A program made the position numbers and the translations under genes. Positions 1-9,249 of a stretch of 64,000 nt of DNA are shown here, piece after piece. Position 1 is the stretch's first letter, and each line of letters starts with the position of its first letter. A model generated the notes under the pieces. It saw only the letters and a program-made list of their open reading frames with translations, ran no database searches and was not told where the DNA came from. The DNA comes from Basfia succiniciproducens (GTDB lineage Bacteria; Pseudomonadota; Gammaproteobacteria; Enterobacterales; Pasteurellaceae): NCBI RefSeq assembly GCF_011455875.1, contig NZ_CP015031.1, positions 2,089,405 to 2,153,404 on the forward strand, read 5' to 3'.

Positions 1-265
1 CCATTGCGCCGGTTCCGGCGAGCCGGTAGATGAAAATATGACTTACCGCTACCGTGAGGAAAAAGGCTTTATCGCCTCCTTAATTAAGGATAATTTAACT
101 TTTTTCGGACGGGAACTTATCGCTTTCGAACGGCAGGATTTCAGCGAAAAATCCGTATTGCAGGCGGCAAAACGCTTTACCCGAGTTGCCTTAAAGCCTT
201 ATTTAGGCAATAAACCGTTGAAAAGCCGCGAACTTTTTACTCAGACTATTTTACATTTGAAATAA
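1..265 (+). CDS. recO: RecO DNA repair protein, C-terminal fragment
   Basis: This is the 3' end of a gene that begins before the window; the frame is open from base 2. About 88 residues remain. The run [14 protein letters not shown] near the end is the typical RecO C-terminal signature. RecO is known to help load RecA on gapped, SSB-coated DNA with RecR. The stop is 6 bases before rlmD, so the two genes are probably co-transcribed. The order recO-rlmD-relA-dgkA is, to my memory, the one found in Haemophilus influenzae. The N-terminal OB-fold part lies outside the window. Confidence 0.88.
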   Translation, partial: HCAGSGEPVDENMTYRYREEKGFIASLIKDNLTFFGRELIAFERQDFSEKSVLQAAKRFTRVALKPYLGNKPLKSRELFTQTILHLK

Positions 266-271
266 TTTGCC

Positions 272-1594
272 ATGGTTTTACTTTATACACCTCCCCAAAA
301 AATAAATAAGCTCCAACGAGAAATGGAAGTAGAGATCCTCGATCTTGATTATCAAGGATTAGGCGTGGCAAAAATTCAAGGAAAAACCTGGTTTGTTGAA
401 AACGCGTTACCGGGCGAGAAAGTTCGGATTAAAATTAAAGAAGAAAAACGCCAGTTCGGTCTGGCAACAACTAAAAAGATCCTTGAGGCGAGTGCGCAAC
501 GGCAAACGCCGAAATGTCAGTATGCGTCTCAATGCGGCGGTTGCCAAAATCAGCATATTCCCGTCGAAATGCAACGGGAAGCAAAACAAAAAGCCTTATT
601 CCGACGGTTATTGAAACTGCAACCGGAAGGCATTGAATTTATGCCGATGATAGTTGGTGAAGCTTTTGGTTATCGCCGCCGCGTGCGCCTTAGTATGTTA
701 TTTGACGGAAAATTGAAACGATTAGAAATCGGCTTTCGGCAAAAAAATTCCGCCCAAATCGTTCATATTGAGCAATGTGAGGTGATTGAGCCTGCGTTAA
801 ATAAAATTCTGTCAAAACTGACCGCACTTTTATCCCGTTTTTCTCAACCGAAAAATCTTGGGCATATTGAATTGGTCGCAGCGGATAACGGCGTTGCCAT
901 GTTGTTGCGTTACAGTGGAAAATTGACGGAAAACGACCGCACTTTACTGTTGGATTTTGCCGTTCGGGAAGAGCTAATGCTTTTTTTACAGGATGATGAA
1001 AAAACAGAACAAATTTACGGACAACCGCCTTTCTATCAATTAGCGGATAACCTGCAATTACAATTTGATATCCGGGATTTTATTCAGGTCAACAGCCTAT
1101 TGAATCAGCGGATGATCACCGCAGCGCTGGATTGGCTGGACGTACAAAAACAGGATCATGTGTTAGATCTGTTTTGCGGTATGGGAAATTTCACATTGCC
1201 GTTAAGTCGACGAGTAAAAAGTGCGGTCGGAATTGAAGGAATTTCGGCGATGGTGGAAAAAGCCAAAGCAAATGCCGAACGAAATCAATGTCAAAATGTC
1301 CAATTTTATCGTGCTGATTTAGATCAGAATTTTGCAGATGAAGTCTGGGCGACAGAGCCATTTAATAAAATTTTACTGGATCCGCCTCGAACCGGTGCCG
1401 CATTTGCGCTGAATGCACTTTGCCGGTTAAAGGCGGAAAAAATTCTTTACGTATCTTGTAATCCTGCGACTTTGGTGCGAGATGCGGAGATTCTATTAAA
1501 CTCGGATTATCGGGTTAAAAAAGTCGCAATGATTGATATGTTCCCCCACACGGGACATTTGGAAAGCATTACACTTTTCGAAAAACAAAGTTAG
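272..1594 (+). CDS. rlmD: 23S rRNA (uracil-5-)-methyltransferase RlmD
   Basis: The 440-residue protein matches RlmD (RumA), which uses S-adenosylmethionine to methylate U1939 of 23S rRNA. An N-terminal TRAM-like segment (LDYQGLGVAKI, near residues 25-36) is followed by a cysteine set, CQYASQCGGC, with another Cys in EQCEVIEP, which in this family holds a 4Fe-4S cluster. The C-terminal SAM-binding domain has DLFCGMGNFTLPL, and the catalytic Cys lies in SCNPATLVRD. Length is normal. The ATG is 6 bases after recO and has no strong ribosome binding site, which suggests translational coupling. relA follows after 12 bases. Confidence 0.95.
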   Translation: MVLLYTPPQKINKLQREMEVEILDLDYQGLGVAKIQGKTWFVENALPGEKVRIKIKEEKRQFGLATTKKILEASAQRQTPKCQYASQCGGCQNQHIPVEMQREAKQKALFRRLLKLQPEGIEFMPMIVGEAFGYRRRVRLSMLFDGKLKRLEIGFRQKNSAQIVHIEQCEVIEPALNKILSKLTALLSRFSQPKNLGHIELVAADNGVAMLLRYSGKLTENDRTLLLDFAVREELMLFLQDDEKTEQIYGQPPFYQLADNLQLQFDIRDFIQVNSLLNQRMITAALDWLDVQKQDHVLDLFCGMGNFTLPLSRRVKSAVGIEGISAMVEKAKANAERNQCQNVQFYRADLDQNFADEVWATEPFNKILLDPPRTGAAFALNALCRLKAEKILYVSCNPATLVRDAEILLNSDYRVKKVAMIDMFPHTGHLESITLFEKQS

Positions 1595-1606
1595 TAAGGA
1601 AAAATT

Positions 1607-3832
1607 ATGGTTGCGGTGCGTGTTTCTCATTTATTGAATCCCAAAGACTTTATTATTGAAGACTGGTGCGCCGGTTTGGGATTAACGCCGGATGTGGAAA
1701 AAAATATTGTGCGTGCTTGGTATTACGCCCAGGAAAAAGCGCAACAACTTTTCCAGAACAGCCATTGGTATTTGCGTGACGGTGTGGAAATGGTCGAAAT
1801 TCTGCACGGTTTAAATATGGATGCGGACAGCTTGCTAACCGCTATGCTATTTCCGATTGTGAATGCGAAAATCGTGAATCAGGAACAAATTAAAGAAGAT
1901 TTCGGTCCCCATATCTGGAAATTGCTTAAAGGTGTGATTGAAATGAATAATATTCGTCAATTAAACACCACTGACTCCAACGCCCAGGTGGATAACATAC
2001 GCAGAATGTTATTGGCTATGGTTGATGATTTCCGTTGTGTGATTATCAAACTTGCGGAGCGCATCACTTATCTGCGGGATGCGGAAAAACGCTATTCCAA
2101 ACAGGATAAAGTTGCCGCCGCTAAAGAATGTTCCAATATTTATGCGCCTTTAGCCAATCGGTTGGGTATAGGCCAGCTTAAATGGGAACTGGAAGATTAT
2201 TGTTTCCGCAACCTGCAACCGGAACAATATCGTATTATCGCAATCAAGCTCAATGAACGCCGCCTGGATCGCGAACAATACATCGCTGATTTTGTGCAAC
2301 GGGTATCGCAATATCTGGATGAATCCGTTACCGGCGCCGAAATATACGGGCGTCCGAAACATATTTATAGCATCTGGCGTAAAATGCAGAAAAAACATTT
2401 GGATTTCAGTCAGTTATATGATATTCGTGCGGTTCGGATCATTGTGCCGGCGCTACAGGATTGCTATACCGCACTTGGTATCGTGCATACCCATTTCAAA
2501 CATTTACCTGATCAATTTGACGATTATATCGCAAATCCGAAGCCTAACGGTTATCAGTCCATTCATACCGTGGTGTTGGGTGAAGGCGACAAACCTATTG
2601 AAGTACAAATTCGTACCAAAAAAATGCACGATGACGCGGAACTCGGCGTTGCCGCGCACTGGAAATATAAAGAAGGAAATACGGGCTCGCTTTCCGCTTA
2701 CGAAGAAAAAATCATTTGGTTGCGTAAACTCCTTGCCTGGCAGCACGATATCAGTAACTCTGGTGAAGTTGTGCCGGAATTACGCACCCAGGTGTTTGAT
2801 GATCGGGTTTACGTATTTACGCCAAAAGGCGAAGTGGTGGATTTACCGGCGGGTTCTACGCCTCTTGACTTTGCTTACGCTATTCACAGCGATGTGGGGC
2901 ATCGCTGTATCGGCGCGAAAGTCGGCGGTCGGATTGTACCTTTTACCTATCAGCTGCAGATGGGCGATCAGATCGATATTATTACGCAGAAAAATCCGAA
3001 TCCGAGCCGCGACTGGTTGAATCCGAGCTTAGGTTTTACCCATACGGCTAAGGCACGTTCTAAAATTCAAGCCTGGTTTAAAAAACTGGATCGTGAGAAA
3101 AATATTCCTATCGGTAAAGAGCAGTTGGAAAACGAACTTAACCGATTAGCCATTACGTTAAAACAAGTGGAACCTATTGCACTGCCTCGTTATAACTTAA
3201 AAAGTATTGATGATTTGTACTCAGGCATCGGTAGCGGCGATATCCGGTTAAATCATTTAATTAATTTCTTACAGGCAAAATTAATTAAACCGACGGCTCA
3301 GGAAGCTGATGAAGAAGTATTGCGACAAGTCACTAAAACGGCAAATAGCGCAGCAAACCAGCAAAAAAATGAAAAAAATAAAGGTTATGTTATTGTCGAA
3401 GGCGTGGGTAACCTTATGCATCATATTGCGCGCTGTTGCCAACCGATTCCGGGTGATGATATCGAAGGCTATATCACGCTTGGTCGGGGTATTTCAATCC
3501 ATCGTACGGATTGCGAACAACTTGCCGAATTAAAAGCGGCACATCCGGAACGAGTGGTGGAATCCATTTGGGGCGAGAATTATAATTCGGCTTCCGGTTT
3601 CAACCTTAGCATCCGGGTTATTGCTAATGATCGTAACGGATTATTACGCGATATTACAACCGTGCTGGCAAATGATAAAATTTCGGTAGCAAACGTTACT
3701 ACAAGGTTGGATTCGAAACGGCAATTAGCAACAATGGATTTAGAAATTCAGCTCAAAAATGTACAGATTTTAGGCAAGGTTATCACCCGTTTAACAAAAT
3801 TAGATGATGTAATTGAAGTGAAACGATTATAA
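1607..3832 (+). CDS. relA: GTP pyrophosphokinase RelA, (p)ppGpp synthetase I
   Basis: The 741-residue protein makes (p)ppGpp on starved ribosomes. Domain order is a degenerate N-terminal hydrolase domain, the synthetase domain (YDIRAVRI to NPKPNGYQSIHT, about residues 270-325), a TGS domain (VYVFTPKGEVVDLPAGSTPLDFAYAIH, about 405-430; shown in parts, VYVFTPKG then AGSTPLDFAYAIH) and a C-terminal ACT domain. The position of the hydrolase HD pair reads FP in AMLFPIVN, as in monofunctional RelA, so this is RelA and not SpoT. A good AAGGA site precedes the ATG. In E. coli relA is followed by mazEF; no toxin-antitoxin pair is present here and dgkA follows instead. Confidence 0.96.
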   Translation: MVAVRVSHLLNPKDFIIEDWCAGLGLTPDVEKNIVRAWYYAQEKAQQLFQNSHWYLRDGVEMVEILHGLNMDADSLLTAMLFPIVNAKIVNQEQIKEDFGPHIWKLLKGVIEMNNIRQLNTTDSNAQVDNIRRMLLAMVDDFRCVIIKLAERITYLRDAEKRYSKQDKVAAAKECSNIYAPLANRLGIGQLKWELEDYCFRNLQPEQYRIIAIKLNERRLDREQYIADFVQRVSQYLDESVTGAEIYGRPKHIYSIWRKMQKKHLDFSQLYDIRAVRIIVPALQDCYTALGIVHTHFKHLPDQFDDYIANPKPNGYQSIHTVVLGEGDKPIEVQIRTKKMHDDAELGVAAHWKYKEGNTGSLSAYEEKIIWLRKLLAWQHDISNSGEVVPELRTQVFDDRVYVFTPKGEVVDLPAGSTPLDFAYAIHSDVGHRCIGAKVGGRIVPFTYQLQMGDQIDIITQKNPNPSRDWLNPSLGFTHTAKARSKIQAWFKKLDREKNIPIGKEQLENELNRLAITLKQVEPIALPRYNLKSIDDLYSGIGSGDIRLNHLINFLQAKLIKPTAQEADEEVLRQVTKTANSAANQQKNEKNKGYVIVEGVGNLMHHIARCCQPIPGDDIEGYITLGRGISIHRTDCEQLAELKAAHPERVVESIWGENYNSASGFNLSIRVIANDRNGLLRDITTVLANDKISVANVTTRLDSKRQLATMDLEIQLKNVQILGKVITRLTKLDDVIEVKRL

Positions 3833-3847
3833 TTAACCCACTACATA

Positions 3848-3882
3848 ACAAAAAGTGCGGTCAATTTTCCGCGCTTTTTGTT
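3848..3882 (+). terminator. Uptake-sequence hairpin after relA
   Basis: AAAAAGTGCGG pairs with CCGCGCTTTTT across a short loop, with one G-T wobble, followed by TTTG. One arm is a perfect uptake word; the other has drifted by one base. It lies in the 62-base relA-dgkA gap, so dgkA may depend on readthrough or its own weak promoter. Confidence 0.6.
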
Positions 3883-3894
3883 TGGATTTTATTT

Positions 3895-4251
3895 ATGGAA
3901 AAGACAACAGGACTTACACATTTTATTAAATCTGCCGGTTATTCTATTCAAGGCTTAAAAAGTGCGATTAAATACGAAGCCGCATTTCGCCACGAATTAG
4001 CCGCCGGGCTTATTTTAATTCCCGCAGCGCTTTATTTGGCTAACGATAAATTTGAAATGGTGCTGATGATTGGCAGCTATTTAATCGTATTAGTTACCGA
4101 ATTATTAAACAGCGCATTAGAAGCGGTTGTGGATCGCATTGGCAGCGAACGTCACGAATTATCGGGCAGAGCCAAAGACCAGGGCTCCGCCGCCGTTTTT
4201 GTGGCTATTGCCAACTGCGTTATGATTTGGTTGATTCTGCTGATTTTTTAG
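3895..4251 (+). CDS. dgkA: Diacylglycerol kinase DgkA
   Basis: The 118-residue integral membrane protein belongs to the small prokaryotic diacylglycerol kinase family, which phosphorylates diacylglycerol to phosphatidate in the inner membrane and recycles lipid released by envelope glycan synthesis. The family motif is seen in TELLNSALEAVVDRIG and the following SGRAKDQGSAAV. About three membrane helices are visible, and the length is typical. The last 32 bases overlap the 3' end of the convergent waaL-type gene. No clear ribosome binding site was seen, only an AT-rich stretch after the relA hairpin. Confidence 0.95.
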   Translation: MEKTTGLTHFIKSAGYSIQGLKSAIKYEAAFRHELAAGLILIPAALYLANDKFEMVLMIGSYLIVLVTELLNSALEAVVDRIGSERHELSGRAKDQGSAAVFVAIANCVMIWLILLIF

Positions 4252-5479
4252 CCGTCAAGTTCAAAATCACCGCATAAAATAAAATCACCGGGAAAAAGTA
4301 AAAAATATTGCCCGAGTTATGGCTGAAAAATCCTTGGCTGAAGCAATAAAACATCACGGAAATCACGTGAACCATACCGAATATGGCAACCACTTTCACT
4401 TCCAACCGGTCAGATAAATTCTTCCGGAAAAACCGCATTGGTACTAAAAATACGGCAAGTAAGGCGATAAATCCGAGAACACCCCGTTTAGAAAAATCAT
4501 CTAAATATTGGTTATGGGCATGGGTAAATTGTGAGGCATATTTGCTGATAATGCCTTGTTTCTGGTGTTCCTTCCGCATTTGGTTAACGCCTTCAATTCC
4601 CCAACCGAAAACGGGTTTTTCTTTAATCATAAGGAACGCACTTTTCCACATTTCAAAACGTGCCCCGACGGAAGTCGAATCGGAACCTCTTTTATTGTCG
4701 ACATAGCTTGTTATATCGTGTTGCGCCGCATTAATTCTCTTCATAATTTTTGTATTGGGAATGTATACCGCAACGCCAACAGCCACAACAAGAATTGAAA
4801 TAACGGAAACAAAAAAGGTTCTAGACAGATATTTTCTATACGCCCAGAAAATAAAACACAGCACGAAAGGCACACCAATCCAACCGCCCCGGGCGGTGGA
4901 CAGGATACTGCCCAGCATACCGGATAATGTAGCGAGCAAACAGAACAACATCCATTTTTTCTGTTGTTTAATAAAGAAATAAATACAACAAACCAATGAA
5001 AACATGCCCAGCGACATAGCAATATCGCCGCCTTGAATATGCATAATACGCGGGGCATACGCCATTTGAGAATGCAGATAAAAACGGTCGATTAATGCGG
5101 TAATTCCCGCAATCATACTACCCATCGGAATCGCATAAATAAGGGTAGAAAATTTAATCGGGAAACGGCTAAAGAGAAGCAATAAGGTAAGTAAAAAAAC
5201 AATTTTTACCGGGCTGTCCAATTCTTTTAAACGTCCCTGATGAATCAATAAAGACAGCACAAATAACGAAAAATACAGCCCGTAACTGTATATCAGCCAT
5301 TTTTCATCCGGTGATATTTGCCATTTTCGCTTTTTGATTAAATCATAAATAAGGTAGCCCAGCCCTACAAGAGCAAGAAGAATAGGGGAAATGCTATATC
5401 CGCTACGTACTGACAAACAGATAATAAAGAACAGCCCTACAACTCCATTTATTAAAAATCCTTTATTTAGTTTTAACAT
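4220..5479 (-). CDS. O-antigen ligase / Wzy family membrane protein (WaaL-like)
   Basis: About 419 residues with ten or more hydrophobic helices. The large periplasmic loop contains RFEMWKSAFLMIKEKPVFGWG and THAHNQYLDDFSKRG (given in part), which matches the Wzy_C/O-antigen ligase domain. Members join O-antigen or other sugars to lipid A-core, or polymerise glycans. I chose the ATG at 5479 because AGGGAA lies just upstream; an in-frame TTG at 5527 would add 16 residues and sits inside the fba terminator. Pasteurellaceae usually make short lipooligosaccharide, so the substrate may be a short sugar addition. The stop codon overlaps dgkA by 32 bases, with no terminator between them. Confidence 0.82.
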   Translation of the reverse strand: MLKLNKGFLINGVVGLFFIICLSVRSGYSISPILLALVGLGYLIYDLIKKRKWQISPDEKWLIYSYGLYFSLFVLSLLIHQGRLKELDSPVKIVFLLTLLLLFSRFPIKFSTLIYAIPMGSMIAGITALIDRFYLHSQMAYAPRIMHIQGGDIAMSLGMFSLVCCIYFFIKQQKKWMLFCLLATLSGMLGSILSTARGGWIGVPFVLCFIFWAYRKYLSRTFFVSVISILVVAVGVAVYIPNTKIMKRINAAQHDITSYVDNKRGSDSTSVGARFEMWKSAFLMIKEKPVFGWGIEGVNQMRKEHQKQGIISKYASQFTHAHNQYLDDFSKRGVLGFIALLAVFLVPMRFFRKNLSDRLEVKVVAIFGMVHVISVMFYCFSQGFFSHNSGNIFYFFPVILFYAVILNLTAKKSAESTKS

Positions 5480-5511
5480 ACGATTCCCTATAGCTAAAAA
5501 ATTTAAAAAAA

Positions 5512-5538
5512 AAGACCGCACTTTCAAAGTGCGGTCTT
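5512..5538 (-). terminator. Rho-independent terminator of fba built from paired uptake sequences
   Basis: AAGACCGCACTTT and AAAGTGCGGTCTT form a perfect 13-base inverted repeat separated by one base. Read on the minus strand it is followed by nine T residues, directly downstream of the fba stop. The repeat contains two uptake words facing each other. Confidence 0.85.
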
Positions 5539-5561
5539 ATTCTAGCTTATTTTATAAGGAA

Positions 5562-6641
5562 TTATAATACGTCAACGCAGTTTAAATCCTGGAAAGATTT
5601 TTCTAAGCGTTTAGACATAGATTCTTCCATTTTACGTAACCAAACGCGCGGATCGTAATATTTTTTATTTGGCGAATCAGGGCCTTCAGGGTTACCTAAT
5701 TGACCTTGCAGATAAGCTTCGTTCGCTTTGTAGAATTGAAGGATACCGTCCCATGCGGCCCATTGAGTGTCGGTATCAATGTTCATTTTGATTGCACCAT
5801 AGCTGATAGCTTCGCGGATTTCTTCGGTTGATGAACCTGAACCGCCGTGGAATACGAAATTAATCGGTTTGGCTTGAAGACCGCGTTCTTTCGCGACGAA
5901 CTCCTGAGAAGCGCCTAAGATAGACGGTTTTAATTTCACGTTACCCGGTTTGTAAACGCCGTGTACGTTACCGAAAGCCGCAGCTACGGTAAAACGGGAG
6001 CTAACCGGATTTAATTGGTCGTAAACATATAATACGTCTTCAGGTTGAGTATAAAGCTTAGACTCATCAACACCCGAATTATCCACGCCGTCTTCTTCAC
6101 CGCCGGTGATACCGATTTCAATTTCAAGAGTCATCCCCATTTTATCCATGCGGGCAAGGTATTCACGGCAGATTGCCATGTTTTCTTCCATTGGTTCTTC
6201 CGAAAGATCCAACATGTGAGAGGAGAATAAAGGACGACCGGTCTTTGCAAATTCTTTTTCGCTTGCATCTAGTAATCCGTCGATCCAAGGTAGTAATTTT
6301 TTCGCTGCATGGTCAGTGTGAAGGATAACCGGCACACCATATTCTTGCGCTAAAGTATGTACGTGTTTTGCACCGGCAATTGCACCTAATACGTCTGCGC
6401 GCGCACCGGATGCCGGTTTAATACCTTTACCCGCATAGAATGATGCACCGCCGTTTGAGAATTGAACGATAACCGGCGCTTTCACGCGTGCCGCCGTTTC
6501 TAAAACGGTGTTTACCGAGTCTGAACCCACACAGTTTACCGCAGGGATTGCGAACCCTTGTTCTTTTGCGTATGCAAATACTTTTGAAACGTCATCGCCG
6601 GTTAATACGCCGGGTTTTACGATATCTAATAATTTAGCCAT
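5562..6641 (-). CDS. fbaA: Class II fructose-bisphosphate aldolase
   Basis: The 359-residue protein is a zinc-dependent class II aldolase that interconverts fructose 1,6-bisphosphate with glyceraldehyde 3-phosphate and dihydroxyacetone phosphate in the cytosol. The zinc-binding region is seen in VILHTDHAAKKLLPW, followed by EIGITGGEEDG and the glycine-rich NFVFHGGSGSS. Length is as expected. A TAGGAAAA site precedes the ATG. It lies 93 bases after pgk on the same strand, so pgk-fba is probably one operon, as in many gammaproteobacteria. A hairpin-rich repeat sits in the gap, and a strong terminator follows. Confidence 0.96.
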   Translation of the reverse strand: MAKLLDIVKPGVLTGDDVSKVFAYAKEQGFAIPAVNCVGSDSVNTVLETAARVKAPVIVQFSNGGASFYAGKGIKPASGARADVLGAIAGAKHVHTLAQEYGVPVILHTDHAAKKLLPWIDGLLDASEKEFAKTGRPLFSSHMLDLSEEPMEENMAICREYLARMDKMGMTLEIEIGITGGEEDGVDNSGVDESKLYTQPEDVLYVYDQLNPVSSRFTVAAAFGNVHGVYKPGNVKLKPSILGASQEFVAKERGLQAKPINFVFHGGSGSSTEEIREAISYGAIKMNIDTDTQWAAWDGILQFYKANEAYLQGQLGNPEGPDSPNKKYYDPRVWLRKMEESMSKRLEKSFQDLNCVDVL

Positions 6642-6671
6642 TTTGCTTTTCCTATAATTTAAATGAAATCC

Positions 6672-6724
6672 GTAGGAGCGTACCTTTACGCCCGTTTGTT
6701 CGTCAGGGCGTAAGCAACGCCCTG
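6672..6724. repeat. GGGCGTA palindromic repeat between pgk and fba
   Basis: Two adjacent hairpins fill the pgk-fba gap. The first is imperfect (GGAGCGTA with TTACGCCC, 6673-6693). The second, CAGGGCGT-5-ACGCCCTG at 6704-6724, is perfect. Related palindromes lie upstream of hcr at 58286-58347. Between two co-oriented genes it could act as an RNA processing or stability element. Confidence 0.6.
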
Positions 6725-6734
6725 CAATTAAAAA

Positions 6735-7904
6735 TTAGCCGTTTGCGCGTTTTTCTAAGATTTCCACCGCAGGTAAAACCTTACCTTCAACAAATTCTAA
6801 GAACGCACCGCCGCCGGTTGAAATATAAGAAATTTTATCTTTGATACCGAATAAATCGATAGCGGCTAAGGTATCACCGCCACCGGCGATAGAAAATGCG
6901 CCGTTTGCAGTCGCTTCTGCAATCGCGTTAGAAATCACTTCGGTACCTTTACGGAAATTAGGGAATTCAAACACGCCCACCGGACCGTTCCAAAGAATGG
7001 TTTTAGCGGATTTGATAATTTTCGCCAATTCTTCTGCGGATTTATCGCCGATATCGAAAATTGATTCGTCGGCTTGAACTTCGGTTACCGATTTTTCGGT
7101 TGCCGGCGCATTTTCAGAGAATTCCGTACCCACACGCACATCCACAGGAACAGGGATATTAGTTGCTGCCGCTAAACGTTTTGCTTCAGGAATTAAATCT
7201 TCTTCATATAAAGATTTACCGACGTTATGGCCTTCAGCGGCAATAAAGGTATTGGCAATACCGCCGCCCACGATTAATTGATCGGCAATTTTTGAAAGGC
7301 TGTCTAAAACAGTTAATTTAGTAGACACTTTTGAACCGCCTACAATTGCAAGCATAGGACGTTGAGGTTCTTTTAAGGCTTTACCCAAAGCATCCAATTC
7401 AGCCGCTAATAACGGGCCTGCGCAAGCAACCGGCGCATATTCGGCAACACCGTAAGTTGAAGCCTGCGCACGGTGAGCCGTACCGAAAGCATCCATTACG
7501 AATATGTCGCAAAGTGCGGCATATTTTTTACCCAATTCAGGATCGTTTTTCTTTTCGCCTTTGTTGATACGAACGTTTTCCAATACAACGATTTCGCCTT
7601 CGTTTACTTCAACGCCGTCTAAGTAGTTTTGTGCTAGGCGTACGTTAAATCCTGCATCTTTTAAGTAATCAACTACCGGTTGTAATGAGTCTTCAGGTTT
7701 GAATTCACCTTCAGTCGGACGGCCCAAGTGAGAAGTTACCATCACTTTGGCGCCTTTTTCCAAGGCTAATTTTAAAGTAGGAATTGTTGCGCGGATACGC
7801 GCATCTGAAGTCACTTTGCCGTCTTTTACCGGCACGTTTAAATCGGCGCGGATGAAAAGACGTTTGCCGGCTAAATCAAGATCGGTCATTTTGATTACTG
7901 ACAT
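6735..7904 (-). CDS. pgk: Phosphoglycerate kinase
   Basis: The 389-residue cytosolic enzyme transfers phosphate between 1,3-bisphosphoglycerate and ADP to give ATP in glycolysis. The N-terminal substrate motif is visible as [10 protein letters not shown], followed by [11 protein letters not shown]. The nucleotide-binding C-terminal domain has [17 protein letters not shown] and SIAGGGDT. Length is normal. GAGGAAAT precedes the ATG. fba lies downstream. The gene has its own upstream region of about 220 bases, shared in direction with nothing else, so the promoter of the pgk-fba operon should lie in 7905-8100. Confidence 0.97.
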   Translation of the reverse strand: MSVIKMTDLDLAGKRLFIRADLNVPVKDGKVTSDARIRATIPTLKLALEKGAKVMVTSHLGRPTEGEFKPEDSLQPVVDYLKDAGFNVRLAQNYLDGVEVNEGEIVVLENVRINKGEKKNDPELGKKYAALCDIFVMDAFGTAHRAQASTYGVAEYAPVACAGPLLAAELDALGKALKEPQRPMLAIVGGSKVSTKLTVLDSLSKIADQLIVGGGIANTFIAAEGHNVGKSLYEEDLIPEAKRLAAATNIPVPVDVRVGTEFSENAPATEKSVTEVQADESIFDIGDKSAEELAKIIKSAKTILWNGPVGVFEFPNFRKGTEVISNAIAEATANGAFSIAGGGDTLAAIDLFGIKDKISYISTGGGAFLEFVEGKVLPAVEILEKRANG

Positions 7905-8127
7905 AATATTTCCTCTTTGGTTAAAAATAATAAAAATTTTTCAAAACTTGTTCATTATACCTAGTATTGGCTAGGTTGTAACTGGTTTAGATCAATTAAT
8001 AGCGATTTATTTATAAATTCGCAGACCGCCGTAACGGATTTGTCTGAGGGTTAAAATAACATAAAAAAGAAGGCTGTCCACGGCTTTTTTAACAAAGCTG
8101 ACAGGATACAGCTAACTCAATTCCGAT

Positions 8128-8856
8128 TTATTGTTTAGGGCAGTTTATTACCTGCCAATTCAAGTCATAACAAATATAAAGTTCGTCGCGGCTTGCACCT
8201 AGATAGGCATGGCGTAACTGCGGGTTATTTTTTCTCAGCCAGCTAAACAATTCTTTGCCTTTCATTTCAACGGTCGGTAAGGTCAAGGTACGATATAACG
8301 CCTGCTGTTTGGCAAAATATTGTTCCGCCCGATCAAACGCACAGGCGCCGTGTTTTTCCCATTCCGCCTGTAATAAGTTCGGGCTCGGGCTTTCCGCCAT
8401 ATATTGACGAACTACATTTTCTTCAACTTGAGGAAGGTCGCCTTTGCATAAACGGGGATGTCCTGCAACGGTTCTTGCGGTTGCGCTTTGCGGCCATAAA
8501 CCGTGGATAACCCAACCGTATTTTTTCTTAATACCGCATTGGTATTCGGCGGAGTCCGGCAGGTTATTGCCGTATTTCTCATACTGAGTCCGGCAGAAGG
8601 AGGGAGACCAGGATAACGCCAACATATAATAATCCACATTGGCTTTTAGATTTTGCCCGATTTTGTCATCCTTCATGGCAAAATCGTAATTGTTTTTAAT
8701 GGGCGGGAAGGACTCCTGTGTTGAAAGTGCGGTGGATTTTTGCGGAGTTTCCTGTAGTTTTTCCGCGGTTTTGTCAAAACAGCCGGATACCGTTAAAGCT
8801 AGCGGAATAATGTAAAACAGGCTTTTTAATAGGAGGAATTTTGGTTGCATAGACAC
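8128..8856 (-). CDS. Ribonuclease T2 family enzyme, predicted lipoprotein
   Basis: The 242-residue protein has both conserved active-site blocks of RNase T2: HGLWPQ and, about 50 residues later, WEKHGACA, each with its catalytic His. The family cleaves single-stranded RNA through 2',3'-cyclic phosphates. The N-terminus is a lipoprotein signal: a positively charged start, a hydrophobic stretch and the lipobox VSGC with Cys at about residue 26, followed by FDK. It should therefore be anchored to a membrane in the periplasm, unlike the soluble E. coli RNase I (Rna). A linker of about 45 residues separates the lipid anchor from the catalytic domain. AGGAGGAA lies upstream of the start. It probably supplies nucleotides from external or periplasmic RNA. 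Confidence 0.88.
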   Translation of the reverse strand: MSMQPKFLLLKSLFYIIPLALTVSGCFDKTAEKLQETPQKSTALSTQESFPPIKNNYDFAMKDDKIGQNLKANVDYYMLALSWSPSFCRTQYEKYGNNLPDSAEYQCGIKKKYGWVIHGLWPQSATARTVAGHPRLCKGDLPQVEENVVRQYMAESPSPNLLQAEWEKHGACAFDRAEQYFAKQQALYRTLTLPTVEMKGKELFSWLRKNNPQLRHAYLGASRDELYICYDLNWQVINCPKQ

Positions 8857-8875
8857 TCTTTACTAACACCGGAGT

Positions 8876-9230
<355 letters not shown>

Positions 9231-9249
9231 AACATCACCGGCAAAACGG

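Noticed and set aside
2253-3020. 255-codon open frame overlapping relA in another frame
   Set aside because: Composition is not protein-like, and relA in the main frame is complete and well conserved.
7905-8127. tRNA or small RNA gene between pgk and the RNase gene
   Set aside because: No cloverleaf and no clear terminator; the apparent AAGGCTG/CGGCTTTTTT repeat does not pair.
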